Part shown: positions 1 to 9,881 of the stretch, piece after piece | Layout of the letters: every line of letters starts with the position of its first letter | Position numbering within the stretch: position 1 is the stretch's first letter | Source of the DNA: Jiella pacifica | GTDB lineage: Bacteria; Pseudomonadota; Alphaproteobacteria; Rhizobiales; Rhizobiaceae | Assembly (NCBI RefSeq): GCF_010500815.1 | Contig: NZ_JAAAMG010000002.1 | Coordinates: 321,730-385,729 of the forward strand | Length of the DNA: 64,000 bases | Direction: 5' to 3' | Position numbers and translations under genes: made by a program | The notes under the pieces: model-generated | Databases searched by the model: none | The model's input: only the letters and a program-made list of their open reading frames with translations | Told to the model about the DNA's origin: nothing

Positions 1-270
1 GAGGACATTCCGCCGATCTCCGGCACCAAGTCGCTGACCGGGCACAGCCAGGGCGCGACCGGCGTCCATGAAGCGATCTACTCGCTGATCATGATGCGCG
101 ACGGCTTCATCGCCAAGAGCGCCCATATCGACGAAATCGACCCGGAATTTGCGGACGTACCCATCGTCCGCGAGCGCCTCGACGACAGGCGTCTCGACCG
201 GGTGCTCTCCAATTCCTTCGGCTTCGGCGGCACCAATGCCTGCCTCGTCTTCCAGCGGGTCAGCGAATAA
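1..270 (+). CDS. fabB: 3-oxoacyl-ACP synthase I, C-terminal part (FabB)
   Basis: Only the last 89 codons are inside the window; the gene starts upstream. The visible part has the KSLTGHS segment, which carries one active-site histidine of condensing enzymes, and ends with the family C-terminal signature [15 protein letters not shown]. FabB elongates fatty acyl chains on acyl carrier protein in the cytoplasm. It is followed by fabI with its stop codon overlapping a possible ATG, as in the fabA-fabB-fabI group of rhizobia. FabB rather than FabF is inferred from this neighbourhood and the GHSQGATG form of the motif. Confidence 0.9.
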   Translation, partial: EDIPPISGTKSLTGHSQGATGVHEAIYSLIMMRDGFIAKSAHIDEIDPEFADVPIVRERLDDRRLDRVLSNSFGFGGTNACLVFQRVSE

Positions 271-287
271 TGAAAAGAGAGACCGCC

Positions 288-1130
288 ATGGGCGATCTGA
301 TGCAAGGCAAGCGCGGCCTCGTCATGGGCGTCGCCAACCACAACTCGATCGCCTGGGGCGCAGCCAAGGCCTTGTCCGACCAGGGGGCGGAGGTAGCCCT
401 CACCTATCAGGGCGACGCCTTCGGACGGCGGGTGAAGCCTTTGGCCGAGGAGATCGGTTCGAAGTTGGTGATTCCTTGCGACGTCGAGGACACGGCATCG
501 CTCGACGCCGTCTTCAAGACGCTGAAGGACGAATGGGGCTCGATCGACTTCGTGCTGCACGCCATCGCCTTTTCCGACAAGAGCGAGCTGAAGGGTCTCT
601 ACGCCAACACGACGCGCGAGAACTTCACCCGCACGATGGTGATCTCCTGCTTCTCCTTCACCGAGGTGGCGCGCCGCGCCGCCGAGATCATGGGGAATGG
701 CGGATCCATGGTGACCATGACCTATGGCGGCTCCGTCCGGGTCATGCCGAACTACAACGTCATGGGTGTCGCCAAGGCCGCGCTGGAAGCATCCGTCCGC
801 TATCTCGCCGCCGATTTCGGCCCGCGCAACATCCGCGTCAACGCCGTCTCGGCCGGGCCGGTCCGCACCCTCGCCGGTGCGGGCGTCTCCGACGCCCGGC
901 TGATGTTCAACTATCAGCGCCGAAACGCGCCGATGCGCCGCAACACGACGATCGAGGAGGTGGGCGGCGCCGTCCTCTACCTGATGTCGGAGCTCGCCAA
1001 CGGCGTCACCGGCGAGATCCACTATGTCGATTCCGGCTACAACGTCATGTCGATGCCAGCCCTGGACGAGCTGAAAGCCCAGGAGCAACGCAAGGCGATG
1101 GTCGAGGGCGAGGACGACGCCGAGAGCTGA
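288..1130 (+). CDS. fabI: enoyl-[acyl-carrier-protein] reductase (FabI)
   Basis: NAD(P)H-dependent enoyl-ACP reductase, the last step of each fatty acid elongation cycle. It is a 280-residue atypical short-chain dehydrogenase. The N-terminal nucleotide-binding motif GVANHNSIAWG lies at residues 14-24, and the catalytic pair Tyr156-x6-Lys163 is in YNVMGVAK. I chose ATG 288 because a purine-rich AAAAGAGAGA sits just upstream and the family starts close to MQGKRG. An ATG at 270 overlaps the fabB stop (TAATG) and would add six residues. It lies directly downstream of fabB, so the two are probably co-transcribed. Several alphaproteobacteria carry more than one FabI; nothing here tells which copy this is. 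Confidence 0.95.
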   Translation: MGDLMQGKRGLVMGVANHNSIAWGAAKALSDQGAEVALTYQGDAFGRRVKPLAEEIGSKLVIPCDVEDTASLDAVFKTLKDEWGSIDFVLHAIAFSDKSELKGLYANTTRENFTRTMVISCFSFTEVARRAAEIMGNGGSMVTMTYGGSVRVMPNYNVMGVAKAALEASVRYLAADFGPRNIRVNAVSAGPVRTLAGAGVSDARLMFNYQRRNAPMRRNTTIEEVGGAVLYLMSELANGVTGEIHYVDSGYNVMSMPALDELKAQEQRKAMVEGEDDAES

Positions 1131-1186
1131 GCGCTTTCGCCGCCGCGGCAATCGGTCAAAGACATCGCGACTGACTTTCAGATACG

Positions 1187-1215
1187 AAAAAGGGCGGCCC
1201 GAAAGCCGCCCTTTT
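1187..1215. terminator. bidirectional rho-independent terminator
   Basis: A perfect stem GGGCGGC / GCCGCCC with loop CCGAAA is flanked by AAAAA on the left and TTTT on the right, so the structure reads as a terminator on both strands. It lies between the convergent ends of fabI and the Bax-inhibitor-1 family gene. Confidence 0.85.
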
Positions 1216-1240
1216 CTCATTCCGTCGTGTGCCTGGCAGA

Positions 1241-1999
1241 TCAGTTACGATTGCCGAAGAGCTGCAGCAGGAAGAGGAACATGTTGAGGAAGTCGAGGTA
1301 GAGGCGGAGCGCCCCCATCACGGCCTTGCGGCCCATGACGGCGGAGCCGTCACCCTCGTAGTACATTTCCTTGATCTGCTGCGTGTCGTAGGCCGTCAGG
1401 CCCGCGAAGACCAGAACACCGATCACCGAGATCGCGAAGGTCAGCGCCGGCGAGGCGAGGAAGATGTTCACGATCATCGCGATGACGATGCCGATCACGC
1501 CCATGAACAGGAACGAGCCCCAGCCCGAGATGTCACGCTTCGTCGTGTAGCCCCAGAGCGACAGAGCGCCGAAGGAGGCCGCCGTGATGAAGAACACCTG
1601 GGTGATCGATTCCTGCGTGTAGACGAGGAAGATCGTCGACAGCGACAGGCCCACCATGGCCGCATAGGTCCAGAAGGTCGCCTGCGCAGCCTGAACGCTC
1701 ATCTTGTGCACGCGAAACGACAGGAAGAACACCATCGCCAGCGGCGCCAGCATCAGCACCCAGCGGAGCGGCGAGTTGAAGACCACGTTACCCAACTGGG
1801 TGAGGCCGACCACATCGCCCGCGCCGTTGGTGACGACGGAGAACGAGTAAAGCGCATAAGCCGCGATGCCGGTCAGCGCGAGGCCGCCCGCCATCAGGTT
1901 GTAAACCTTCAGCATATAGGTGCGAAGGCCCTGGTCGATGTCAGTCCGGGTACCGGCAGCGGGTACGGACCGCATACTGGCATTCCGATAATCAGCCAT
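1241..1999 (-). CDS. Bax inhibitor-1/YccA family membrane protein
   Basis: A 252-residue inner-membrane protein with about seven hydrophobic segments, typical of the BI-1/YccA/TMBIM family. Family features visible are VYNLMAGGLALTGIAAY near residue 32, the FAGLTAYDTQQIK segment near residue 200, and a C-terminal DFLNMFLFLLQLFG stretch. Family members act as pH-sensitive calcium leak channels or as modulators of FtsH proteolysis. The exact role in alphaproteobacteria is not settled. It is a single gene with its own promoter region upstream (2000-2190) and convergent with fabI. Confidence 0.9.
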   Translation of the reverse strand: MADYRNASMRSVPAAGTRTDIDQGLRTYMLKVYNLMAGGLALTGIAAYALYSFSVVTNGAGDVVGLTQLGNVVFNSPLRWVLMLAPLAMVFFLSFRVHKMSVQAAQATFWTYAAMVGLSLSTIFLVYTQESITQVFFITAASFGALSLWGYTTKRDISGWGSFLFMGVIGIVIAMIVNIFLASPALTFAISVIGVLVFAGLTAYDTQQIKEMYYEGDGSAVMGRKAVMGALRLYLDFLNMFLFLLQLFGNRN

Positions 2000-2191
2000 G
2001 GATGAATTCCTTTCTGCGTGTCCCGTCCGGTGTCCGCGCCCTTATCTTTCAAACGGGCGGGGAGGCGCCGCTGGCGGGACGCCCAGCAGTCCTGCGGCTA
2101 ATATGCGGATTGCGGTTTTCCGGCACAAGAGGACAGGCGCCGGTTCCGCAGGATTTCGAGGCTTTCGGCGCTGAATTCGGCGTGAGCTTCG

Positions 2192-3943
2192 TTAACGCTT
2201 TTCGTCAGCAGCAAGCGCCGAGGAAACTTGCCCTTCCACCTGGGGAGCGGAGCGCCCGTTCGGCGGATCGGCTCGGACGAATCCGTCCCAGCAGGGCGAC
2301 AGGGCGATCGTTCTGCGGCCGCCGAGACCCGCGGCATAGATGTCCCTGATCCTGCGGTTCGCCACCGTCTCCAGGCAGCGGGGCCAAAGCACCAGATCCG
2401 TTTCCTCGAGTGCTTTCGCCGTCCTTGCGTCCACCGGCGGAACGGTCCTGAACGGGTCGGCGCCGATCGAGACGTATTTCGGGGCGCTTCGCTCCAGGAG
2501 ATAGGGAAACGGGTTGACGAAGTTCAGGCTGAGGATCGTGTCGAATCTCATGCCGGCCTCCTTCTCATACGCCCTGATAACGGACACCGCCTCGCCTGCC
2601 GCCTGCAGCCAGGCGATCTGGAAGTCCGGCTCGTTGTAGATGATGTAACTCGGCAGGCGGCCGCGGTCGGCTGCCAGGGCATAGTAGCCCGGGAACGCCA
2701 CGGCGAGTTCGCGCATCAGGCCCGCCCGCTCGAAGCTCTCCGGATGCTGGCTCACCGCAGCGATCGGCCCCAGCTCCGGCGCGTCGAGGCGCTCGTAGCG
2801 AAGCTGTGCCGCGTAGGTCCGCATCGCCCGGCCGGCGACGTTCTCGATGGCGGGCATCAGCGCCGCGACCGCGAGGGCGCCGAGAACGAGTTGCCGCCGT
2901 CCGCTGGCAAGCTCCCCGTCGATCAGGCAGCGGATGACCGGTGGCCACAGGAAGATGAAGGCCTGGCTGCCCCAGTTCTCGCTCTCGAAGACGATCCCGG
3001 CGACGATGGCGATGAGGATCCATGCCGAATGGGTGTCGAAGACGGCCAGGGCCGCACTGCGCCCCGCCCTGCGGACCACGAGGGCCCGCAGCCCGCTGAG
3101 GAGCGCCTTCCGCTCCAGGACCCACAACGCCAGCGCAAGAAGAAGCGCCAGAACGATCTGGGAGAGATGGATGGAGATGCCTCGCATCAGCGCGAAGATC
3201 ATCGAGCCGTCATTGATCTCCACCAGCTTGACGATGTCGCGAAGATAAGCCCCGACGACGCCGCTCCACGCCTCGAGGCCGGCGATGGCGAGCACGGACA
3301 TGGTCAGAGCCACAAGGAGTTGTCGGGTTGCAAGCCTGCCCGACAGAAACGCCAGCCCGACGAACGGCACAGCCGCGAGCAGGCCGGTGATCTTGATCAG
3401 GAACAGGGCGAGGAGGCAGCCCGCGACGCACAGAATGCGCGCCCAACGCGCCTCGACGAAGAGCAGCGCCGCCAGCAGGAGATAGAGGAGTTGCGCCGGC
3501 TGCCGGTTGTAGATGCCGTATCCGTCCGCGCCGGGATAGGGATAGTACTGCTCAACATTGAAGGGCAGGACCGAGAAGAGCAGAAATGGCGCCGCCAGGG
3601 CGACGGCGAGCCACCGACTGCGGCGCGATACGTCATAGACGACCACCGCCATCAGCGGTCCGCTCACGAGCAGCAGCATCCAGGACGCGGCATAGAGCGC
3701 CTGGGCGTGCGGAAAGACCTGAAGCACCGCGTAGAACAGCCAATAGCCCAGCGGTCCGCCCGGGGTCATGAAGTCGACGCTGGGGATCTGGCCGTCGGCG
3801 ATGCGGGCCGCGCCGTCGTAGTAGATCAGCGTATCCCAGTAGAACGGACCGACCGGGGCGGAAAGCGGCAGCGCGAGCAGCAGCAAGACGCCGAGAACGA
3901 CCGCCGAGAAGACGACGGGCGGAACGAGGGCACGAGGAGACAT
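2192..3943 (-). CDS. polytopic membrane protein, possible GT-C glycosyltransferase
   Basis: A 583-residue protein with an N-terminal membrane anchor followed by roughly ten hydrophobic segments up to about residue 370, then a soluble C-terminal part. The first extracytoplasmic loop holds a pattern (aspartate, DGAARIADGQIPSVDFMTPGGPLGYW) resembling the acidic first loop of GT-C sugar transferases such as ArnT and PMT, which use polyprenyl-phosphate sugars. No full family motif could be confirmed, so the substrate is unknown. It stands alone on the minus strand between the BI-1 family gene and the ABC exporter, and the start at 3943 is followed at once by a hydrophobic segment. Confidence 0.6.
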   Translation of the reverse strand: MSPRALVPPVVFSAVVLGVLLLLALPLSAPVGPFYWDTLIYYDGAARIADGQIPSVDFMTPGGPLGYWLFYAVLQVFPHAQALYAASWMLLLVSGPLMAVVVYDVSRRSRWLAVALAAPFLLFSVLPFNVEQYYPYPGADGYGIYNRQPAQLLYLLLAALLFVEARWARILCVAGCLLALFLIKITGLLAAVPFVGLAFLSGRLATRQLLVALTMSVLAIAGLEAWSGVVGAYLRDIVKLVEINDGSMIFALMRGISIHLSQIVLALLLALALWVLERKALLSGLRALVVRRAGRSAALAVFDTHSAWILIAIVAGIVFESENWGSQAFIFLWPPVIRCLIDGELASGRRQLVLGALAVAALMPAIENVAGRAMRTYAAQLRYERLDAPELGPIAAVSQHPESFERAGLMRELAVAFPGYYALAADRGRLPSYIIYNEPDFQIAWLQAAGEAVSVIRAYEKEAGMRFDTILSLNFVNPFPYLLERSAPKYVSIGADPFRTVPPVDARTAKALEETDLVLWPRCLETVANRRIRDIYAAGLGGRRTIALSPCWDGFVRADPPNGRSAPQVEGQVSSALAADEKR

Positions 3944-4116
3944 GACCGACCTGGAAACTGGACGACGCGGAGACCGCCGCCCGCCACGCTGGCGGTTCGG
4001 ACTGAAATTTCAGTTAAGTCGGCAGGCGCCCAGTCCCGGCGAAGGCTCCCCTACCGGCACCCGTCGGTCCCGCCCCCCGCCGAAGCCATCGCCTCGGCGG
4101 CCGAGCCTTCACGGCG

Positions 4117-6714
4117 TTACAGGTTCCGCAACACCGGCGCCGCCTTCTGGCCGAGGATGCGCCACGTGCCGGCGAGACCGAAACCGACGGTCAGGACGAG
4201 CGAGACGATCAGCGTCGTCAGCGCCACGGTCCAGTCGAACACCCAGGGCAGCGCCATAATGGTGTCAACGACGAACCAGGAGGCCGCCGCACCCGCCGCC
4301 ACGGCGAACACACCGGTGGCGAGGCCGAGCAGCATGTATTCGGTCGCAAATGCCTGCACGAGCGTCACCCGCGTCGCGCCGAGGGTCTTCAGGACCACCG
4401 CATCGTGCATGCGCCCGCGATTGCCGGCGGCGAGCGCTCCGGCGAGCACCAGCACCGAGGAGACGAGGGCGACGGCCGCCGCGACGCGAATGGCCAGTGC
4501 CAGCTGGGCGATCAGGGAATTGACTGCGTCGAGCGCCTCCTTGACGCGCACGGTCGTCACCGCAGGGAAGGCGTTGGTGATCGCGTTCACGACGCTCCTC
4601 TCGGCCGCCTCGCCGTCATTGGGGATCGACAGCGTCGCGAGCCAGGCATGCGGCGCCCCGGCAAAAGCGTTGGGCGAGAACACCATGACGAAATTGATGC
4701 CGAGATTCTCCCATTCGATCTGCCGGAAGTTGGCGATCTTCGCCGTGATGTTGCGACCCAGCACGTTGACGGTCAACGTGTCGCCGACCTTCAGGCCGAG
4801 TTCGCCCCCCTCTTCGGCGGCGAAGGATACCAATGGCTCGCCGGAATAATCCTCTGGCCACCATTCCCCTTCCGAAAGGCTCGAATTTTCCGGCACGGTC
4901 GGCGAATAGGTGATGCCGCGATCGCCGCGCAGCACCCAGCCGCCCTCGGCCGGAATCTTCATCGTCGCGACGTCCTCGCCGTTGAGGCGGGTGATGCGCC
5001 CGCGCAGCATCGGCGCCGCGTCGAGGGTCGAGCCCGGTGCAAGCTCCTCCACCTTGGCGCGGAACGGATCGATCTCGCCGCTCTGGATGTCGATGAAGAA
5101 GAAGTCCGGCGCCCGGCTGGCGAGCCCCGTGCCGATCTCGCGGCGAAGGTCGAAGTCGATGATCGCCAGCGTCACGAGCAGCGTCAGGCCGAGGCCGAGC
5201 GACAGGACGACGGAGGACGTCAGCGCGCCGGGACGATGGATGTTGCCGATCGCCAGCCGGAGCGGCGTCGACTGGACCCTCGGGGCCCGCCGGGCCGCCC
5301 AGGATATCCCCATCGCCACGACGCGCAGGATGACGAAGGCCGCGGCCGTGCCGCCGAGGAAGATCAGCGCCACCTTCTTGTCGCTCGCCATGAACACGGC
5401 GAGCCCGGCGATCATGATCGCGAGGGCGATCGCCGCGCCGAGATAGCTCCAGCGCATCGGCGCCGTGCCGGCGCCCCCCGCATCGCGGAAGAGTGCCGTC
5501 GCCGGCACGTCGCGGGTCCGCCCCAGCGGGATCAGCGCGAATGCCAGCGCCGTCAGAAGCCCGAAGATCGTGGCGATGAGAAGCGCCCCCGGATAGACGG
5601 TCGCATTGGCCGCGACGGGGATGATGCTCTCGAGAAAGCGGGCAGTCACGAACGGCGCGATGATGCCGAGGACGAGGCCGAGAAGGATGCCGACCCCCGC
5701 CAGCGCCATGATCTGCATGAGATAGACGACGACGACGAAGCGCCCGCTCGCTCCCAGGCTCTTGAAGGTGGCGATGACCTGGCGCTTGGAATCGATGTAG
5801 GCGCGAACCGCATTCGCGACGCCGACGCCGCCGACGATGAGAGCGGTGAGCCCCACCAGCGTCAGGAATTGCGAGAACCGCTCGATGTTCCGCTGCAGCG
5901 AGGGCGAGGCGTTCTTCGCCGTGCGGACGCGAAATCCGGATTCAGGAAAATGGTCGTTCGCGGTTTTGACCGCCACCTCGGGATCGACGCCGGGCGGCAG
6001 CTCGATCTTGTAGGCGTATTCGATGAGGCTGCCCGGCTGGACGAGGCCGGTCGCCGCCAGCGCGGCCTTCGAGATCATCAGCCGCGGCGCGAAGTTGATG
6101 CCTTCCGCCAGGAGATCGGGCTCGCGGTCGAGGACGCCCGTGAGGGTGAGGGTGAGGTTACCGAGCTTCACCTCGGCGCCGGGCTCGATGCCCAGGCGGT
6201 CGAAGAGGCTCCCCTCCGCCACGGCGCCGTAGCCGCTGCCCGTCTTGGCGAGGAGATCGGCGAGCGGACGCTCCGGTGTCGTCTCAACCGTCCCGTAGAG
6301 CGGATAGGCGCCGTCGACGACCTTGACCTCGGCGAGCGACTGGTCGCTGCCGTCGGGCCGCCTGACCATGGAGCGCAGGGTCGCGGTCTGGGACACCTTG
6401 CCGAGGTCGCTCATGTATTTCATCTCGTCCGGCGTCGCTTCGCGCTGGATCAGCGCGAAGCGCAAGTCGCCGCCGAGGATCGCCCGCCCTTCCCGCTCGA
6501 TGCCCTCGGACATCATCCCGGCGACGGAATTGACCGCCGCGATGGCGCCGACGCCGAGGGTGATGCAGGCAAGGAAGATGTAAAAACCGGACAAGCCGCC
6601 GCGCATTTCGCGCAGGGCAAACCGCAGCGCAAGTGCGAAGCGGGCGCCGAAGCCCGGTGTGTCCGCGAGGTCGCCGTGACGCGCCCGCGAAAATTCCTCG
6701 GTGGTCGCCGTCAT
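4117..6714 (-). CDS. FtsX-type ABC transporter permease (YbbP-like)
   Basis: Permease of a MacB/LolC/YbbP-type ABC system, 865 residues. It has an N-terminal transmembrane segment (about 30-55), a large periplasmic domain, a first FtsX membrane block near residues 285-425, further membrane segments at about 440-530, a second periplasmic domain, and a terminal FtsX block (about 735-865). This length and double-FtsX layout match YbbP. Its start overlaps the stop of the ATPase gene by ATGA (6711-6714), so the two are translationally coupled. Together with the divergent tesA this reproduces the tesA-ybbA-ybbP neighbourhood of E. coli, so export or extraction of a lipid-like molecule is plausible. 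Confidence 0.88.
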   Translation of the reverse strand: MTATTEEFSRARHGDLADTPGFGARFALALRFALREMRGGLSGFYIFLACITLGVGAIAAVNSVAGMMSEGIEREGRAILGGDLRFALIQREATPDEMKYMSDLGKVSQTATLRSMVRRPDGSDQSLAEVKVVDGAYPLYGTVETTPERPLADLLAKTGSGYGAVAEGSLFDRLGIEPGAEVKLGNLTLTLTGVLDREPDLLAEGINFAPRLMISKAALAATGLVQPGSLIEYAYKIELPPGVDPEVAVKTANDHFPESGFRVRTAKNASPSLQRNIERFSQFLTLVGLTALIVGGVGVANAVRAYIDSKRQVIATFKSLGASGRFVVVVYLMQIMALAGVGILLGLVLGIIAPFVTARFLESIIPVAANATVYPGALLIATIFGLLTALAFALIPLGRTRDVPATALFRDAGGAGTAPMRWSYLGAAIALAIMIAGLAVFMASDKKVALIFLGGTAAAFVILRVVAMGISWAARRAPRVQSTPLRLAIGNIHRPGALTSSVVLSLGLGLTLLVTLAIIDFDLRREIGTGLASRAPDFFFIDIQSGEIDPFRAKVEELAPGSTLDAAPMLRGRITRLNGEDVATMKIPAEGGWVLRGDRGITYSPTVPENSSLSEGEWWPEDYSGEPLVSFAAEEGGELGLKVGDTLTVNVLGRNITAKIANFRQIEWENLGINFVMVFSPNAFAGAPHAWLATLSIPNDGEAAERSVVNAITNAFPAVTTVRVKEALDAVNSLIAQLALAIRVAAAVALVSSVLVLAGALAAGNRGRMHDAVVLKTLGATRVTLVQAFATEYMLLGLATGVFAVAAGAAASWFVVDTIMALPWVFDWTVALTTLIVSLVLTVGFGLAGTWRILGQKAAPVLRNL

Positions 6715-7484
6715 CGCGCGGCCTGCGCCGGGCTTTCAGCCGCAAGTGTCTTCGGCGGCTGTTTCGGTGCCGCCCCAGGTCCTGCCCCGAGCGCACCGGT
6801 GCCGTCGTCGTGAATGATGCCGGACCGCACGGCGATCGTCCGCTGGCAGCGCGCGGCGAGCGCCGGGTCGTGGGTGACGAGGACGAGGGTCATCTGCCGG
6901 CGCGCCTGCTCGGCAAAGAGGAGATCGGCGACCTGCCGGCCGGTCTCCTGGTCGAGATTGCCGGTCGGCTCGTCGGCGATGAGGATGGCCGGCTCCGGCG
7001 CCAGCGCCCGCGCCATGGCGACGCGCTGCTGCTCGCCGCCGGAGAGTTCGCCCGGATAATGGGTTGCACGATCCTTCAGGCCGACATTGGAGAGTTCGCG
7101 CTCGGCCCGGGCGAAAGCGTCGGATGCGCCGGCGAGTTCGAGCGGCACGGCGACGTTTTCAAGGGCCGTCATGTTCGGGATCAGGTGGAAGGACTGGAAC
7201 ACGATACCGACGTTGCGGCCGCGGAACGCCGCGAGTTGATCCTCGCTCATGCCGACGAGCGGCGTGCTGGCGATCTCGACGAGCCCTTCGTCGGCGCGCT
7301 CCAGCCCCGCCAGAACCATCAGCAGCGTCGATTTGCCCGAGCCGGACGGGCCGACGATGCCGACGGATTCGCCGCGCTGGACCGAAAGGTCCACGCCCTT
7401 CAGCACGTGCACCGTCGAGCGGCCGCTGCCGAGGGTCAGTTGAACGTTTCGTAATCGGATTGCCGTTTCCGCCAAGGTCGTCAC
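6711..7484 (-). CDS. ABC transporter ATP-binding protein (YbbA-like)
   Basis: ATPase partner of the downstream permease, 257 residues. Walker A is GPSGSGKST near residue 45, the signature is LSGGEQQR near 148, and Walker B is [12 protein letters not shown] near 168. It belongs to the LolD/MacB/YbbA group of ATPases that power FtsX-type permeases. A proline- and alanine-rich tail after about residue 230 is longer than usual. It is transcribed divergently from tesA with only 88 bases between the two starts. Confidence 0.92.
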   Translation of the reverse strand: MTTLAETAIRLRNVQLTLGSGRSTVHVLKGVDLSVQRGESVGIVGPSGSGKSTLLMVLAGLERADEGLVEIASTPLVGMSEDQLAAFRGRNVGIVFQSFHLIPNMTALENVAVPLELAGASDAFARAERELSNVGLKDRATHYPGELSGGEQQRVAMARALAPEPAILIADEPTGNLDQETGRQVADLLFAEQARRQMTLVLVTHDPALAARCQRTIAVRSGIIHDDGTGALGAGPGAAPKQPPKTLAAESPAQAAR

Positions 7485-7572
7485 TTCCTATGTCAGGATC
7501 GTTGAATTCTGCGGGCCTCTCGTCCGGCCCGCACGGCGGTTCGGCCGGCTCGGCTGACCATATGGGTGCCTC

Positions 7573-8271
7573 ATGCAATGCTTCCAACCGCTCGCCGGCC
7601 GTCTGGCCATCGTCCTCACGGCCTTGTCATGGCTCGCCGTCGTCGCGGCGTCGCCGACGGCGGCGCAATCCTCCACGCCTGAGGCCGGTGGCAAGTCGAT
7701 CGAGATCGTCGCTTTCGGCGACAGCCTGACCCAGGGCTATGGCGTCGATCCCGGCAAGGCGTTTCCCGAGCAGTTGCAGGCCGCCCTGCGCAAGGATGGG
7801 CTGAACGCGACGGTGGACAATGCCGGCGTATCGGGCGACACGACGACCGGCGGGCTGTCGCGCCTCGACTGGTCGGTGCCGCAGTCGGCCGATCTCGTCA
7901 TCGTCGAACTCGGCGCCAACGACGCGCTGCGGGGCGTGTCCCCCGACATCACCCGCAAGAATCTCGACGAGATCCTCAAGCGGCTGACCGAGCGGGGCCA
8001 GAAGGTGATCTTTGCCGGCATGCTCGCTCCTCCGAACATGGGCGAGGACTACGCCAAGGCCTTCAACGCCATCTATCCCGCTCTGGCGAAGCAGTATCCG
8101 GTGATCTTCTATCCGTTCTTCCTCGAAGGCGTCGCGGCCGAGCCGGGGCTCAACCAGGCCGACGGCATGCATCCGAACGCCGAAGGTGTCGCGGCGATCG
8201 TCGCACGGATGAAGCCGGTCATCGATAAGGCGCTCGGCGAGACCGCGGACGCCGGTGGAGCGTCGAATTAG
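7573..8271 (+). CDS. tesA: secreted GDSL arylesterase / thioesterase I (TesA family)
   Basis: SGNH-fold hydrolase of 232 residues acting on short acyl esters or thioesters in the periplasm. The signal peptide covers about residues 1-31, ending ASPTAAQ. The block I motif FGDSLTQGYG carries nucleophile Ser51; block III is GAND (Asn115); block V is DGMHP with Asp196 and His199 completing the triad. It is divergent from the YbbA/YbbP-type exporter genes, as in other proteobacteria. The TlpA-like gene follows 49 bases downstream and may share its transcript. Confidence 0.92.
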   Translation: MQCFQPLAGRLAIVLTALSWLAVVAASPTAAQSSTPEAGGKSIEIVAFGDSLTQGYGVDPGKAFPEQLQAALRKDGLNATVDNAGVSGDTTTGGLSRLDWSVPQSADLVIVELGANDALRGVSPDITRKNLDEILKRLTERGQKVIFAGMLAPPNMGEDYAKAFNAIYPALAKQYPVIFYPFFLEGVAAEPGLNQADGMHPNAEGVAAIVARMKPVIDKALGETADAGGASN

Positions 8272-8320
8272 TCTACGGTCGAAATGCGGGACTGACCTGC
8301 GTCACCATGCGGAGAAGCGA

Positions 8321-8845
8321 ATGGCGAATCGGGTTCTCCTTCTCTGCCTCGTCGCCGGACTGTCGGCCTTGCCGGCAACGGCCGCAGTCGCCACGCAGCC
8401 GGCCGGGACGGTGAGCGCCGAGAGCGTGACGGTCTCCGATGCCAGGGGAGAGCAGAAGACCGTCGCCGATCTCATTTCCGGCCAACCGACCATCCTGCAT
8501 TTCTGGGCTACCTGGTGTGCCCCCTGCCGCGAGGAACTGCCGCGGCTGGATGCCTTCGCGTCGGGTCTCGAAAGCGGCGGCCTCGGGGGCCGGCTGGTCG
8601 TCATCTCGGTGGACACCAAGCCGCATCAGCGGATCACGGCGTTTCTCGACGAAGTCGGCGCGACGCACCTGACGGACTGGCAGATCGCCGAGGGCAACGC
8701 CGGTTCGGCTTTTCGGCTGTTCGGCTACCCGGCGACGCTGCTGATGAGGCCGGATGGCACGCTGGCCGAGCGGCTTTCCGGGCCCGTGGACTGGGACGAT
8801 CCGGACATCCGGAATCGGTTCACGACCTTCCTGCGAGGCGAATAG
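8321..8845 (+). CDS. TlpA-like periplasmic thioredoxin-fold protein
   Basis: Redox protein of 174 residues. I chose ATG 8321, which follows GGAGAAG, because translation from there begins with a clean signal peptide (about residues 1-25); the longer frame from 8255 would overlap tesA and add a charged leader. The thioredoxin-like domain carries WATWCAPCRE with the redox pair Cys66 and Cys69, and a cis-proline region at GYPATLL. TlpA/ResA/CcmG-type proteins reduce disulfides in cytochrome c or copper-site assembly. No assembly genes are adjacent, so the client is unknown. Confidence 0.88.
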   Translation: MANRVLLLCLVAGLSALPATAAVATQPAGTVSAESVTVSDARGEQKTVADLISGQPTILHFWATWCAPCREELPRLDAFASGLESGGLGGRLVVISVDTKPHQRITAFLDEVGATHLTDWQIAEGNAGSAFRLFGYPATLLMRPDGTLAERLSGPVDWDDPDIRNRFTTFLRGE

Positions 8846-8883
8846 CCGGCGCGGGACCGTCGTCCGAGCCTCCGGCCACCCCT

Positions 8884-9867
8884 TCAAGTCGGCCGGGCGG
8901 AAGCCTCGACGCTGTCGCGGCGCGTTGCCGTCGGCGGCTGGCCGAATTGTCGCCTGAAGCTGCGAGACAGCGCGGAGACCGACGAAAAGCCGGTTCTCAC
9001 GGCGATTTCGGCGATGGAAATGTCGGTATCGACGATCAGCCGCCGGGCGGCGGCGAGGCGAAGCGACAGGTAGAACGCGCCCGGCGCGCTGCCGGTCAGC
9101 CGCTCGAACGATACTTCCAGGCTCCGCCGCGAGACGCCGACGCGCCGGGCGATCTCGCTCACCCTCAGGGGCTCGTCGACATGCCCCTCCATGATCCGCA
9201 CCGCGGCGGCAAGCCGGGGATCGCGCGCGGCGATGCGGCCGAGAGCGACGGGCGACTGGTTCCGGCTGCCGGCCTCGAGGCCGTCATAGACGTAGAGGCC
9301 GGCCACCTCCAGCGACAGCACCTGGCCCTGCCGCAGCCGGATGAGGTTCAGGAGGAAATCGAGGGCCGGCGCGGCGGCACCGGTGGTGAAGACCCGCCCA
9401 TCCATCACCCAGCGGTCGGAAACGGTGCGCACATTCGGGAAGGCGGCGGCGAAATTCTCCAGATCCTCCCAATGGGTCGTCGCCGCGCGGCCGTCGAGGA
9501 GCCCGCACAGGGCCAGCACCCACGGCCCCGCCTCGATCCCGCCGAGATGGCCGGCATTGCGGGCGGCGGATAGGAGCGCATGCCGGAAGGCGGCGTCGGC
9601 ATGGCGATGCACGTTGAAGGCGGCAAGAACAATCAGGACGTCGCAGCGCGCCGCCGGATCGAGCGCTCCGTCCACTTTGACGACGAGGCCGCAGCTGGTG
9701 CGCGGATCGCGGCCGTCGGGCGAAACGACGCGCCAGCGATAGCATTGGCGGCCGGAAATCCGGTTCGCCCCGCGCATCGGATCGAGGGTCGCTGCGAGCG
9801 ACATCAGCGACGTCTCCGGCAGGACCACCAGCGTGACGTCGAGGGGTTGGTTCGATTTTCCGAACAT
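8884..9867 (-). CDS. AraC/GlxA-type regulator, probable carnitine regulator CdhR
   Basis: A 327-residue regulator with an N-terminal DJ-1/PfpI-like ligand domain (about 10-190) and a C-terminal AraC double helix-turn-helix (about 225-320). This is the GlxA/CdhR/GbdR architecture used for carnitine, betaine and dimethylglycine control. It is divergent from a BKACE gene and carnitine dehydrogenase, the known arrangement of CdhR with its targets, so activation of that operon by carnitine is inferred. I placed the start at ATG 9867 (MFGKSNQPLD), where homology begins; the frame stays open to 10017 but that extension is low-complexity. Confidence 0.85.
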   Translation of the reverse strand: MFGKSNQPLDVTLVVLPETSLMSLAATLDPMRGANRISGRQCYRWRVVSPDGRDPRTSCGLVVKVDGALDPAARCDVLIVLAAFNVHRHADAAFRHALLSAARNAGHLGGIEAGPWVLALCGLLDGRAATTHWEDLENFAAAFPNVRTVSDRWVMDGRVFTTGAAAPALDFLLNLIRLRQGQVLSLEVAGLYVYDGLEAGSRNQSPVALGRIAARDPRLAAAVRIMEGHVDEPLRVSEIARRVGVSRRSLEVSFERLTGSAPGAFYLSLRLAAARRLIVDTDISIAEIAVRTGFSSVSALSRSFRRQFGQPPTATRRDSVEASARPT

Positions 9868-9881
9868 CGCTCTGCGCAAAT